DNA from: Bacillota bacterium
GTDB taxonomy: Bacteria > Bacillota > Clostridia > Lachnospirales > Lachnospiraceae
Assembly (NCBI GenBank): GCA_023428885.1
Contig: JAEYWQ010000404.1
Location: 1-7,764, forward strand
DNA length: 7,764 bases
Reading direction: 5' to 3'
Below the pieces are notes generated by a model, which saw only the letters and a list, made by a program, of their open reading frames with translations, ran no database searches and had not been told where the DNA came from. A program made the position numbers and the translations under genes. Every line of letters begins with the position of its first letter. The stretch's first letter is position 1. Of this stretch, positions 1 to 6,241 are shown piece by piece.

Positions 1-104
1 TTTTTCTGGTACGCTTTCTCAATCGCTTTTTCAAAATCCTCTGCTGTAGCTTCTATAGTAAGCTTCACCATATTCTTTCCTAAATCTTCTACCTTACAAC
101 TCAT
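1..104 (-). CDS. tig: Trigger factor, N-terminal fragment (runs off the window)
   Basis: Only the first 34 codons lie in the window. The reading starts MSCKVEDLGKNMVKLTIEAT and continues AEDFEKAIEKAYQK, which matches the beginning of the ribosome-binding domain of trigger factor. In that family an N-terminal beta strand (here V-K-L-T-I-E) is followed by a helix with an F-x-K-A-hydrophobic-x-K-A-Y pattern. The start is ATG at 104, with a strong AAGGAGGA ribosome binding site at 113-120, eight bases upstream. Trigger factor is the ribosome-associated chaperone and peptidyl-prolyl isomerase that meets nascent chains at the exit tunnel. The ribosome-docking signature loop, PPIase domain and C-terminal arms lie outside the window. 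The gene follows glmM on the same strand after about 300 bases and appears to have its own promoter and a long structured leader. Confidence 0.85.
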   Translation of the reverse strand, partial: MSCKVEDLGKNMVKLTIEATAEDFEKAIEKAYQK

Positions 105-157
105 TAGTTAAGTCCTCCTTAAATATAGCAAACTTTGCTTTTATTGTATACTTTAAC

Positions 158-261
158 TGTTCAGTACCTTCACAGTTATGTGGCATCTAAAAGATGCCAA
201 TGCACACAACATGAATAAACACTCATGTTGGCACTGAACAACTCGAACCACTACGTGCTTC
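158..261 (-). promoter_or_regulatory. Structured tig leader: three-way junction plus an upstream hairpin
   Basis: Read on the minus strand, bases 230-240 pair with 158-168 to give an 11-bp outer stem whose one non-Watson-Crick pair is a U-G wobble. The outer stem encloses two perfect hairpins. One pairs 223-229 with 208-214; base 230 is used by the outer stem. The other pairs 192-199 with 181-188 around a three-base loop. Just 5' of the junction on the RNA, 245-251 pairs with 255-261 with a single mismatch and a three-base loop. On the plus strand the outer stem would contain an A-C mismatch, so the RNA is more likely minus-sense, the direction of tig. It lies between the proposed tig promoter and the tig ribosome binding site. 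It may be a regulatory leader or a dispersed intergenic repeat; I do not recognise it as a named riboswitch. Confidence 0.55.
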
Positions 262-317
262 TCGATGCTCTAAAAATTTAACGCTTTTATCCAATACCAC
301 ATTGCTGACATTCTTCC

Positions 318-326
318 ATTATAACA
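318..326 (-). promoter_or_regulatory. Extended -10 promoter for tig
   Basis: On the minus strand the sequence reads TGTTATAAT, a perfect TATAAT box with the TG dinucleotide of an extended -10. No good -35 box lies 16-18 bases upstream (TGGCAT is the best placed), which extended -10 promoters tolerate. Transcription would start near 311 and give a leader of about 205 nt before the tig start codon. Confidence 0.55.
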
Positions 327-400
327 TGACATGATAACAAATGCCACTTTTTTTTACAAAAGTGTCTAGTAATAAGGATTCTGCCTACGTATCATACGGT

Positions 401-1750
401 CTAGTTAACTGTACAGTATCCTTTTTCCATCATGACTTTAATCACTGAGTCCACATGATAATTACAAATCTCATCCGTCTTAGCTTCTACCATAACTCGA
501 ATTACTGGTTCCGTACCGCTTTCGCGTACAAGGATTCGTCCATCCAATCCAAGTTCCTCCTCTGCCCTTTTCACAGCCGCTATGATGTCTGCATCTTCTC
601 TTACAACCTTTTTGTCAGAAACACGCACGTTCTTAAGTACTTGTGGATATATAGTAAGCTCTTTTGTCAATTCAGACGCTTTGCACTTTCTCTCCAGCAT
701 AACCTCCATTACTTTAAGAGAGGTTAATACTCCGTCACCAGTGGTCGCATATTTGTTATAAATAATGTGTCCTGACTGTTCTCCACCGATTACATGGCCG
801 TTTGCTAACATATTCTCATAAACATATTTGTCACCAACCGCTGTTTTCACATAGTCAATCTCTTTTGCATCCAATGCTTTAAACAAACCCATATTCGACA
901 TAATAGTAGCTACTAAAGTATTGGTCTTTAACTCACCTTTTTCTTTCATATAGACACTACAAAGATACATGATAGCATCCCCATCCATGATATGTCCCGT
1001 CTCATCTATAGCCAGACAACGGTCGGCATCTCCATCATAAGCAAAACCAATATCTAACCCATTCTCAATTACATATTGCTGTAATTTTTCCATATGAGTA
1101 GAACCACATTCTGTGTTGATGTTAATCCCATTAGGTTCTGAGCTAATTACATATGTTTTCGCACCTAAAGCATCAAACACCCCTTTCGCAACAGAAGTTG
1201 CTGAACCATTCGCAAGATCTAAACCAACCTTAACACCAGCAAATGATCTAGTTGCCAGGGAGATCAGATGACCGATGTAGCGATGTCTTCCCATAGAGTA
1301 ATCTACGGTCTTACCAATATTCTCACCGGTTGCCAATGGAAGTTCATCCACCTTCCCATCAATATAAGCTTCAATTAATTCCTCTACTTCTGATTCAAGT
1401 TTATATCCGCTTCCATTAATAACTTTGATTCCATTATCATAATATGGGTTATGACTAGCAGATATCATGATACCGCAATCAAAGCCCTCACTACGAACCA
1501 CATAAGATACACTTGGTGTTGGTGTTACATGTAATAAATAAACATCAGCACCACTAGCAGTTAAACCAGCAGTTAAGGCATTCTCAAACATATAGCTAGA
1601 TCTTCTTGTATCTTTACCAATCACCACCTGAGCGCGTTGCCCCTTACCATAATACCAGCCCAAATAACGACCTACTTTATATGCATGCTCGACTGTCAAA
1701 TCTATATTAGCTTCCCCACGAAAACCATCGGTTCCAAAATATTTACCCAT
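401..1750 (-). CDS. glmM: Phosphoglucosamine mutase
   Basis: GlmM converts glucosamine-6-phosphate to glucosamine-1-phosphate in the cytoplasm, feeding UDP-GlcNAc synthesis for peptidoglycan. The 449-residue product has the family's usual length and all four hallmark sites. The N-terminal segment GKYFGTDGFRGEAN is typical. The phosphoserine loop ISASHNP is at 96-102 (active Ser99), the metal-binding DGDADR at 239-244, the sugar-binding GGEQSGH at 322-328, and the phosphate-binding RESGTEPVIR at 409-418. GEQSG in the sugar loop favours glucosamine over glucose or mannose mutases. The start is the ATG at 1750, giving MGKYFGTDG, because GAGGAG lies at 1758-1763, seven bases upstream. An in-frame ATG ten codons earlier has no ribosome binding site. 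The gene has its own promoter. No convincing terminator follows, so some readthrough into tig is possible. Confidence 0.97.
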   Translation of the reverse strand: MGKYFGTDGFRGEANIDLTVEHAYKVGRYLGWYYGKGQRAQVVIGKDTRRSSYMFENALTAGLTASGADVYLLHVTPTPSVSYVVRSEGFDCGIMISASHNPYYDNGIKVINGSGYKLESEVEELIEAYIDGKVDELPLATGENIGKTVDYSMGRHRYIGHLISLATRSFAGVKVGLDLANGSATSVAKGVFDALGAKTYVISSEPNGININTECGSTHMEKLQQYVIENGLDIGFAYDGDADRCLAIDETGHIMDGDAIMYLCSVYMKEKGELKTNTLVATIMSNMGLFKALDAKEIDYVKTAVGDKYVYENMLANGHVIGGEQSGHIIYNKYATTGDGVLTSLKVMEVMLERKCKASELTKELTIYPQVLKNVRVSDKKVVREDADIIAAVKRAEEELGLDGRILVRESGTEPVIRVMVEAKTDEICNYHVDSVIKVMMEKGYCTVN

Positions 1751-1801
1751 ACTTATGCTCCTCATATTAATGTTTGGCATTTTTTTTGCCCATATACATT
1801 T

Positions 1802-1830
1802 ATATTATCATAATTTATTTTTGAGCACAA
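1802..1830 (-). promoter_or_regulatory. Candidate sigma-A promoter of glmM
   Basis: On the minus strand TTGTGC (1825-1830) and TAATAT (1802-1807) are separated by exactly 17 bases in an AT-rich context. The start point would be near 1795, about 45 bases upstream of the glmM ATG. The -35 box lies 40 bases from the end of the fold-back element, so insertion of that element may have displaced any upstream control sites. Confidence 0.5.
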
Positions 1831-1870
1831 TAATAAAAGTTTTTGAGGTATTTGAAGAGTTTCATGCTTA

Positions 1871-2141
1871 GGGTGTCAAAGCCCCTTCCAAACAAGTTCG
1901 TAAGCGATTACACAAAGAAGAAGAATGAATGCGCCTATGGAGATATATTAGATGTTCTTTTAACTTATAATTTGATTTATATCAAAAAACAGATCTGTTT
2001 GAGCGTAGCGAGTTATCTGTTTTATGATATGCCTAGATCAAATTATAAGTTAATTAGAACATCTTATATATTGTAATCGAAGCATGAGTCTTCTGCTTTG
2101 TGTAATCGCTGATGTCATTATGTAAATAGGCTTTGACACCC
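1871..2141. mobile_element. MITE-like fold-back element with 13-bp terminal inverted repeats
   Basis: The ends are a perfect 13-bp inverted repeat: GGGTGTCAAAGCC at 1871-1883 and its complement at 2129-2141. Both ends are flanked by TA (1869-1870 and 2142-2143), which looks like a target duplication but is weak evidence in AT-rich DNA. The interior is also palindromic: 1903-1923 pairs with 2090-2110 (one mismatch), 1943-1976 with 2037-2070 (nearly complete), and 1979-1994 with 2015-2030 (one mismatch). A 20-base loop lies at 1995-2014. There is no transposase, and the short open frame through it has no ribosome binding site. A non-autonomous element moved in trans is the best reading. TA duplication would fit IS630/Tc1-mariner-like transposases, but I cannot assign a parent family from the ends. 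Confidence 0.7.
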
Positions 2142-2154
2142 TAGCTAGTAACCT

Positions 2155-2191
2155 AAAAAGCGCTTCTGATGCAATTCTGCACCAAAAGCGC
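2155..2191 (-). terminator. Rho-independent terminator of the spore-protein gene
   Basis: On the minus strand 2178-2191 pairs with 2160-2173 over 14 bp, including two G-U wobbles, around a four-base loop. A run of five T follows (2155-2159). It starts about 40 bases after the stop codon of the small acid-soluble spore protein and ends just before the fold-back element. Confidence 0.88.
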
Positions 2192-2231
2192 CTTTGTTTA
2201 GAATTCTATAATTTCTATCTTCGTCCTATGA

Positions 2232-2447
2232 CTATTTACCTGACATAGACTCTTCCTGTTTCTTAATCATCTGGCGAACCATTTCACCGCCAACAGAACC
2301 ATTCTGAGCACTTGTTAAATTTCCATTATAACCTTGTTTTAATGGAACACCTAATTCAGAAGCAACTTCCATTTTGAAGCGATCCATAGCTTCTTTTGCC
2401 TCTGGAACTGCCATTTGGCTAGTACCTGATTGATTGTTACTTGTCAT
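2232..2447 (-). CDS. Alpha/beta-type small acid-soluble spore protein
   Basis: The 71-residue product is a typical alpha/beta-type SASP. These proteins coat spore DNA, push it toward an A-like form and protect it from UV and heat; GPR protease degrades them at germination. Family motifs are visible in order: VPEAKEAMDRFKMEVASELGV, with the GPR-type E-V-A-S-E cleavage context, then GYNGNLTSAQNGSVGGEMVRQMI in the C-terminal DNA-binding half. The start is the ATG at 2447, giving MTSNNQSG, with GGAGG at 2456-2460, eight bases upstream. An in-frame GTG at 2456 would lie inside that binding site and is unlikely. The gene is monocistronic with a strong terminator. Forespore sigma-G control is expected from the family; upstream GTATG and CATAAAC are only loosely sigma-G-like and spaced 19 bases apart. 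Confidence 0.96.
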   Translation of the reverse strand: MTSNNQSGTSQMAVPEAKEAMDRFKMEVASELGVPLKQGYNGNLTSAQNGSVGGEMVRQMIKKQEESMSGK

Positions 2448-2529
2448 AAAATTCACCTCCGTGAAATTGTATAGTTTATGAGCGCTTATTGATCGTTATC
2501 ATACGACTATGATTAAACACTCTAAGCAA

Positions 2530-2563
2530 TTCGATAAGCAACTACTCTTCATTACTTATCGAA
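2530..2563. repeat. 9-bp perfect inverted repeat, possible operator or hairpin
   Basis: TTCGATAAG at 2530-2538 and its exact complement at 2555-2563 flank a 16-base spacer. There is no T-run on either side, so it is not an intrinsic terminator. It could be a binding site for a dimeric regulator of either divergent gene. Confidence 0.4.
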
Positions 2564-2722
2564 GTCAATGTAATTTCTCTTATCAATTCAATTATCATCA
2601 TGATGTTTTCATCCGTTTTGCATATAATAAGTTAAGACTTATTTATGAAAAGTTTTTTAAGATAAATGAACTTTCAAAAAGATTTTTCATGTCTTGTTAA
2701 GTACTGTTTTTCATTACTTATC

Positions 2723-2752
2723 TTGGTATTATTATTATCGAATCCCTATAAA
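2723..2752 (+). promoter_or_regulatory. Candidate promoter of the AGCS symporter
   Basis: TTGGTA (2723-2728) and TATAAA (2747-2752) are separated by 18 bases. The start point would be about 80 bases before the symporter ATG. A competing -10, TATACT at 2768-2773, has no matching -35. The assignment is tentative. Confidence 0.35.
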
Positions 2753-2836
2753 ATTATTATGGTAAGTTATACTAATTCATAGTTGCCATCTTTCCATCAT
2801 AAGATAGTATGAACAAACTTCTATGACGAGGATAAC

Positions 2837-4141
2837 ATGAATTATCTTTTAGCCAGTCTTGAATCAATCAATCAATTTCTATGGGGTGGACCAATGATTA
2901 TCTTATTACTTGGTACCCACCTCTACTTTACATATTCCTTGCACTTTGTTCAAAGAAAAATCAAAAAAGCAATACGTTTGTCCCTTTCTTCCGAAACAGA
3001 TGCTCATGGGAATGCCAGTAGTTTTTCTACTTTAACCACAACCCTCGCCGCTACCTTAGGAACTGGTAATATTATAGGTGTTTCTACCGCTATTGCACTC
3101 GGAGGCCCAGGAGCTGTCTTTTGGTGCTGGCTTACCGGAATCTTTGGTATGGCAACCACCTATGCTGAATGCTACTTAGGTATATTCTTCCGTGTCAAAG
3201 ACCATAATGGTAACTATCATGGCGGTCCTATGTATGCCATGGAACATGGATTGAAAAACAAACCTTTAGCTGTGATATTCAGCATATGTACCATACTGTC
3301 AGCCTATGGTATGGGATGTTCCACCCAGTCCCATGCTATCTCAGATGTTGCATCCAGCTATGGTGTCTCACCTTATATCACTGGCATCGTTACCGCTTTG
3401 GTAATTGGCTTAGTTATTATAGGCGGTGTTTCTTGGATCCAAAAATTTTGTATGAAACTTGTACCTGCTATGGCTTTATTTTATGTACTGGGATGTTTTT
3501 TTATACTTTGCCTGAACTATCAATACCTCCTAGAATCCATTAAAGTAATTTTTCAAGCAGCTTTTGCCCCAAGCGCAATTGCAGGTGGACTCATTGGTGG
3601 AAGCTTTCAGCTTGCTGCAAGATATGGTATCTCACGAGGACTGTTTACCAACGAAGCTGGTCTTGGCTCCGCTGCAATTGCAGCTGCGGATACAAAAAAC
3701 CAAGATCCCAGAGAACAATCCTTAGTCTCCATGAGTGCAACCTTTTGGGATACGGTTGTGATGTGTGCCATCACAGGGATTGTTATTATCTCAACCATAC
3801 TAAAGCTACCTGAATCCATCAAAGGATTAAATTATAGCGAACTAACGACAGCTGCTTTTGCACAGCTGCCGCTCTTAGGAACTGGTATGCTATCCGTATC
3901 TTTAATCGCCTTTGCTATGGCAACCTTGATTGGTTGGTCTTATTTTGGTGAAAAAGCGGTAAGATACTTATTCGGAACAAAAAGAATAAGCATTTACCGC
4001 TTTGGTTACATATTTATGATTTTTTTAGGAGCTATCATGTCCTTAGATCTGGTATGGGAAGCTTCTGATTTCATCAATGCAATGATGGCAATCCCAAATC
4101 TAATCGCTTTATATTTGTTACGAAAACACATCCGTTACTGA
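2837..4141 (+). CDS. AGCS-family sodium:alanine/glycine (amino acid) symporter
   Basis: This 434-residue polytopic membrane protein imports small neutral amino acids with sodium. It belongs to the alanine/glycine:cation symporter family (AlsT, DagA, GlnT), and its length is normal or slightly short. Family signatures are visible: TTTLAATLGTGNIIGVSTA at 67-85, GGPGAVFWCWLTGIFGMATTYAE at 89-111, HGGPMYAMEHGL at 128-139, and RGLFTNEAGLGSAAIAAA at 267-284. About ten hydrophobic segments are apparent. In the last motif many relatives have GSAP followed by H or N where this protein has GSAAIAAA, which may affect substrate preference. A GAGGA ribosome binding site (2828-2832) lies four bases before the ATG, slightly close. 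It is divergent from the SASP gene and convergent with the repeat protein. No clear terminator follows the stop. The substrate could be alanine, glycine or glutamine. Confidence 0.93.
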   Translation: MNYLLASLESINQFLWGGPMIILLLGTHLYFTYSLHFVQRKIKKAIRLSLSSETDAHGNASSFSTLTTTLAATLGTGNIIGVSTAIALGGPGAVFWCWLTGIFGMATTYAECYLGIFFRVKDHNGNYHGGPMYAMEHGLKNKPLAVIFSICTILSAYGMGCSTQSHAISDVASSYGVSPYITGIVTALVIGLVIIGGVSWIQKFCMKLVPAMALFYVLGCFFILCLNYQYLLESIKVIFQAAFAPSAIAGGLIGGSFQLAARYGISRGLFTNEAGLGSAAIAAADTKNQDPREQSLVSMSATFWDTVVMCAITGIVIISTILKLPESIKGLNYSELTTAAFAQLPLLGTGMLSVSLIAFAMATLIGWSYFGEKAVRYLFGTKRISIYRFGYIFMIFLGAIMSLDLVWEASDFINAMMAIPNLIALYLLRKHIRY

Positions 4142-4189
4142 TTGCTAGCAATTCCTTCTATTCAAGGCATAGAAATTTACACCTTGCCC

Positions 4190-5506
4190 CTACTTCGGAA
4201 GTATGACAGACGTAATCTCAATAGATGCGTACATGGATGCTGGTATTATCTCTTTCGTTTTTGCATCCTTGGTAGATGCCAGACGGTAGTAGATAATATC
4301 CCCAGGAACTGGACTTGCTGTTCCTACCTTGGTAATTACTATTTCCTTTGAGCTTGTTACCTTCTTCCATTTTGCAGTCTGCAGATTCACTGCCTCACCC
4401 TTGTGTAAGACCATATATTCATACGGCTTATCTTTCGAAGCATCTACAAACACTAGCCTATTCGTGTTCAGCTTTACATTTGACGCCAAAGGAGCTACTG
4501 GCTGAGCTAGAGTCTGTATGACTCGAACTCCACTTGCAACCTTTTTCTCATTCCCTAGGTTGCGAAACTCTATATTACCAGCTGGAATAGGTGCAACATT
4601 CGGTGCTATCCCTGGTAGTAAGAGCGCAGTAAGATCTAAGGTCTTTACTTTACTATCTACAGGTTTAAAATCAATCCATTTATCACTACCAGCAAGACGA
4701 TATTGCGTAACACCTGCTTTCATACCAGTAAGTGTAAACTTGCTATAATCTACTTTAATTGTCGGAGGTGATTGTCTCTTTGGAATCTTTACAGACACAA
4801 TCTTTCCTGCTCGGGTGTTTTCAGTCGCCATGGCACGAAACTGTAGGGTGTACCCATTAATCTCATAGTCCGCTAATTTCATTGAATAGTTATATAACTG
4901 CCATTCTCCTTCGCTTCCCTTACGGTACTGTAAATTTCCTAGCACATTGGTAAATACCAATTTTCCTTCATCTTTCTCTACTTTATAACTAACCTTAAGA
5001 CTGTTATCTGCTTTTGGAATCTTAACTTCTACAACCTTCTCATCCTTATCACCTTTAATATAGATATAGTTATCCGAATTCTTCATAAAGATCGCCAGGT
5101 CAATACTATGTGGCCTCTCAACCAACTCCCATGTTTTCTGTTTATCCTGGGAGATGTAGATTTTCGAACTAAGAGTGGAACTGATTGTCATTTTTTCAGT
5201 CTTGTAGTTAAGAGAGACCGTTACCTGAGTTCTAGGATCCGGAGTCGGTGTAGGTGTTGTTGTTGCAGTTGGTGTTACCGTCACACTTGGTGTCACAGTC
5301 GTAGTTACCTCATTGGTAATAGCTCCATCCGTAGCAACGATGACTCTATTCTGAATTGGTCCATTCACATTTTCTATATCTTCTGTAATTTTTGTTACAC
5401 TTAAAATCACAGCAGCCATAAGAAAACACATCACCCCAGCATATACAGCAAAACGTTGCATAAACAACTTATTCTTTATTGATTGTAACTTTGACTTCAA
5501 CTTCAT
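4190..5506 (-). CDS. Membrane-anchored extracellular protein with Thr/Pro linker and four repeat modules
   Basis: I do not recognise this 438-residue protein. It has a short basic cytoplasmic N-terminus (1-19), one hydrophobic segment at about 20-38 (AVYAGVMCFLMAAVILSV), an acidic stretch, and a Thr/Pro/Val-rich linker at about 67-93. The remaining 340 residues fall into four diverged modules at about 96-165, 169-243, 248-332 and 343-436. Each has a strand, then Y-[IRE] with a Trp a few residues on (YISQDKQKTW, YRKGSEGEW, YRLAGSDKW, YEYM...W), then a Y/F-containing strand, with V-K-I-P-K or similar at module ends. This suggests beta-sandwich domains outside the cell; that is inference. The start is the ATG at 5506, using AAAGGTG within the end of the upstream gene. 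An in-frame ATG five codons earlier lies inside that gene and is less likely. Function is unknown; an adhesin or envelope-associated role is possible. Confidence 0.8.
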   Translation of the reverse strand: MKLKSKLQSIKNKLFMQRFAVYAGVMCFLMAAVILSVTKITEDIENVNGPIQNRVIVATDGAITNEVTTTVTPSVTVTPTATTTPTPTPDPRTQVTVSLNYKTEKMTISSTLSSKIYISQDKQKTWELVERPHSIDLAIFMKNSDNYIYIKGDKDEKVVEVKIPKADNSLKVSYKVEKDEGKLVFTNVLGNLQYRKGSEGEWQLYNYSMKLADYEINGYTLQFRAMATENTRAGKIVSVKIPKRQSPPTIKVDYSKFTLTGMKAGVTQYRLAGSDKWIDFKPVDSKVKTLDLTALLLPGIAPNVAPIPAGNIEFRNLGNEKKVASGVRVIQTLAQPVAPLASNVKLNTNRLVFVDASKDKPYEYMVLHKGEAVNLQTAKWKKVTSSKEIVITKVGTASPVPGDIIYYRLASTKDAKTKEIIPASMYASIEITSVILPK

Positions 5507-5510
5507 AAAA

Positions 5511-6056
5511 TCACCTTTCATACTGAATGCTTTGTCCAATCTGCTCTGACATTTCGCGTCCACATAATTTTGCAATCAAAACTAAAGCAAAATCAATGGA
5601 AGTTCCTGCACCTTTGCTAGTAATAATGTTGTCATCTTCTACAACAGGCTGGTTCACAAGAATAGCACCGTGAAGATATTCTTCATGCCCTGGAAAACAT
5701 ATCGCCTTTTTATTTACTAATAATTGATTTTGCCCAAGAACACCAGGAGCCGCACATATAGCACCAAGATATTTCTTTGCATCATGATAAGATAAAATTA
5801 TTTTTTTTAAACCTTCATGTTGCTTTAGCAACTTTGTTCCAGGTCCCCCTGGTAACACTAGCATATCAGCGTCTAATAAACTATCATCAAATAATATATC
5901 GGCCATAATGTCAATTCCATGAGCGCCGTGAACAAGAAGTTGTCCTGTAATTGATACTGTCGTTACTGTTACCCCTGCTCGGCGTAACAAATCCATTGGA
6001 GTAATAGCCTCAACTTCTTCAAATCCATCTGTTAAAAAAACATATACTTTAGCCAT
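5511..6056 (-). CDS. DJ-1/PfpI (YajL-like) family protein
   Basis: This 181-residue cytoplasmic protein is a single DJ-1/PfpI domain of normal family length. It shows the conserved acidic site in DGFEEVEA (Glu16, equivalent to Glu18 of human DJ-1), LPGG at 68-71, the nucleophile elbow AICAAPGVLG with Cys101 (equivalent to Cys106), and a C-terminal TSKGAGTSIDFAL segment. The position of human His126 is Phe121 (ICFPGHEEYL), as I recall for the bacterial YajL branch. Proposed activities for relatives include redox sensing, glyoxalase III and protein deglycation; the last is disputed, so the substrate is left open. The start is the ATG at 6056, with AAGGAGGT at 6061-6068 just upstream. An in-frame ATG at 6137 lacks a ribosome binding site. 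It is the first gene of a two-gene unit; the next gene's start codon lies four bases after its stop. Confidence 0.92.
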   Translation of the reverse strand: MAKVYVFLTDGFEEVEAITPMDLLRRAGVTVTTVSITGQLLVHGAHGIDIMADILFDDSLLDADMLVLPGGPGTKLLKQHEGLKKIILSYHDAKKYLGAICAAPGVLGQNQLLVNKKAICFPGHEEYLHGAILVNQPVVEDDNIITSKGAGTSIDFALVLIAKLCGREMSEQIGQSIQYER

Positions 6057-6160
6057 AGTTACCTCCTTGATATCATAACCTAATCCTTCATACTGTCTAT
6101 AAACCGTAAATTTGAGCATCAGCACAAATATGCCCATTGAATAATATATTTTTTCTATTT

Positions 6161-6169
6161 ATTATATCA
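6161..6169 (-). promoter_or_regulatory. Extended -10 promoter of the DJ-1/repeat-protein operon
   Basis: The minus strand reads TGATATAAT, a perfect TATAAT preceded by the extended -10 TG. The -35 region (TTACTC at 16 bases or ATTACT at 17) is weak. It lies just beyond the T-run of the upstream terminator. A start near 6154 gives a leader of about 100 nt before the DJ-1 ATG. Confidence 0.6.
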
Positions 6170-6196
6170 CAAAACCTACAAAGAGTAATAGACTGC

Positions 6197-6236
6197 AAAA
6201 AAAATAGTGTGAATTATACCTTATAATCCACACTAT
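6197..6236 (-). terminator. Rho-independent terminator of the GGDEF gene
   Basis: On the minus strand 6222-6236 pairs with 6204-6218 over 15 bp (one G-U wobble) around a three-base loop. A run of T follows (6197-6203, eight in all with the last stem base). It begins five bases after the GGDEF stop codon and insulates the DJ-1 operon from it. Confidence 0.92.
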
Positions 6237-6241
6237 ACTCA

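Larger units (their letters stand above)
2461..2836. other. Divergent intergenic region between the SASP and symporter genes
   Basis: This AT-rich stretch carries no gene I can support. It must hold the SASP promoter (minus) and the symporter promoter (plus). It contains a 9-bp inverted repeat (2530-2538 and 2555-2563) and an exact 13-base direct repeat, TTCATTACTTATC, at 2548-2560 and 2710-2722. The second copy abuts the proposed -35 of the symporter. A 63-codon open frame at 2509-2700 lacks a ribosome binding site and has a low-complexity, unfamiliar product, so I do not call it. Confidence 0.6.

Noticed and set aside
158..270. A T-box or known ribosomal-protein-type leader ahead of tig
   Set aside because: No T-box antiterminator consensus and no terminator/antiterminator pair is present; the fold is reported as unassigned instead.
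345..364. Intrinsic terminator after glmM (CACTTTT/AAAAGTG)
   Set aside because: The stem is almost all A-U and no T-run follows on the minus strand, so it is unlikely to stop transcription.
1843..2076. Plus-strand open frame of 77 codons
   Set aside because: It runs through the fold-back element, has no ribosome binding site, and its product reads like translated palindrome rather than a protein.
2509..2700. Plus-strand open frame of 63 codons in the SASP/symporter gap
   Set aside because: No ribosome binding site precedes the ATG and the Phe/Tyr/Lys-rich product looks like translated AT-rich intergenic DNA.
5511..6137. Longer DJ-1 reading frame starting at 6137 with a 27-residue N-terminal extension
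   Set aside because: No ribosome binding site lies before that ATG, it falls in the predicted leader, and family members begin at the MAKVYVFLTDG segment, which has an excellent AAGGAGGT site.
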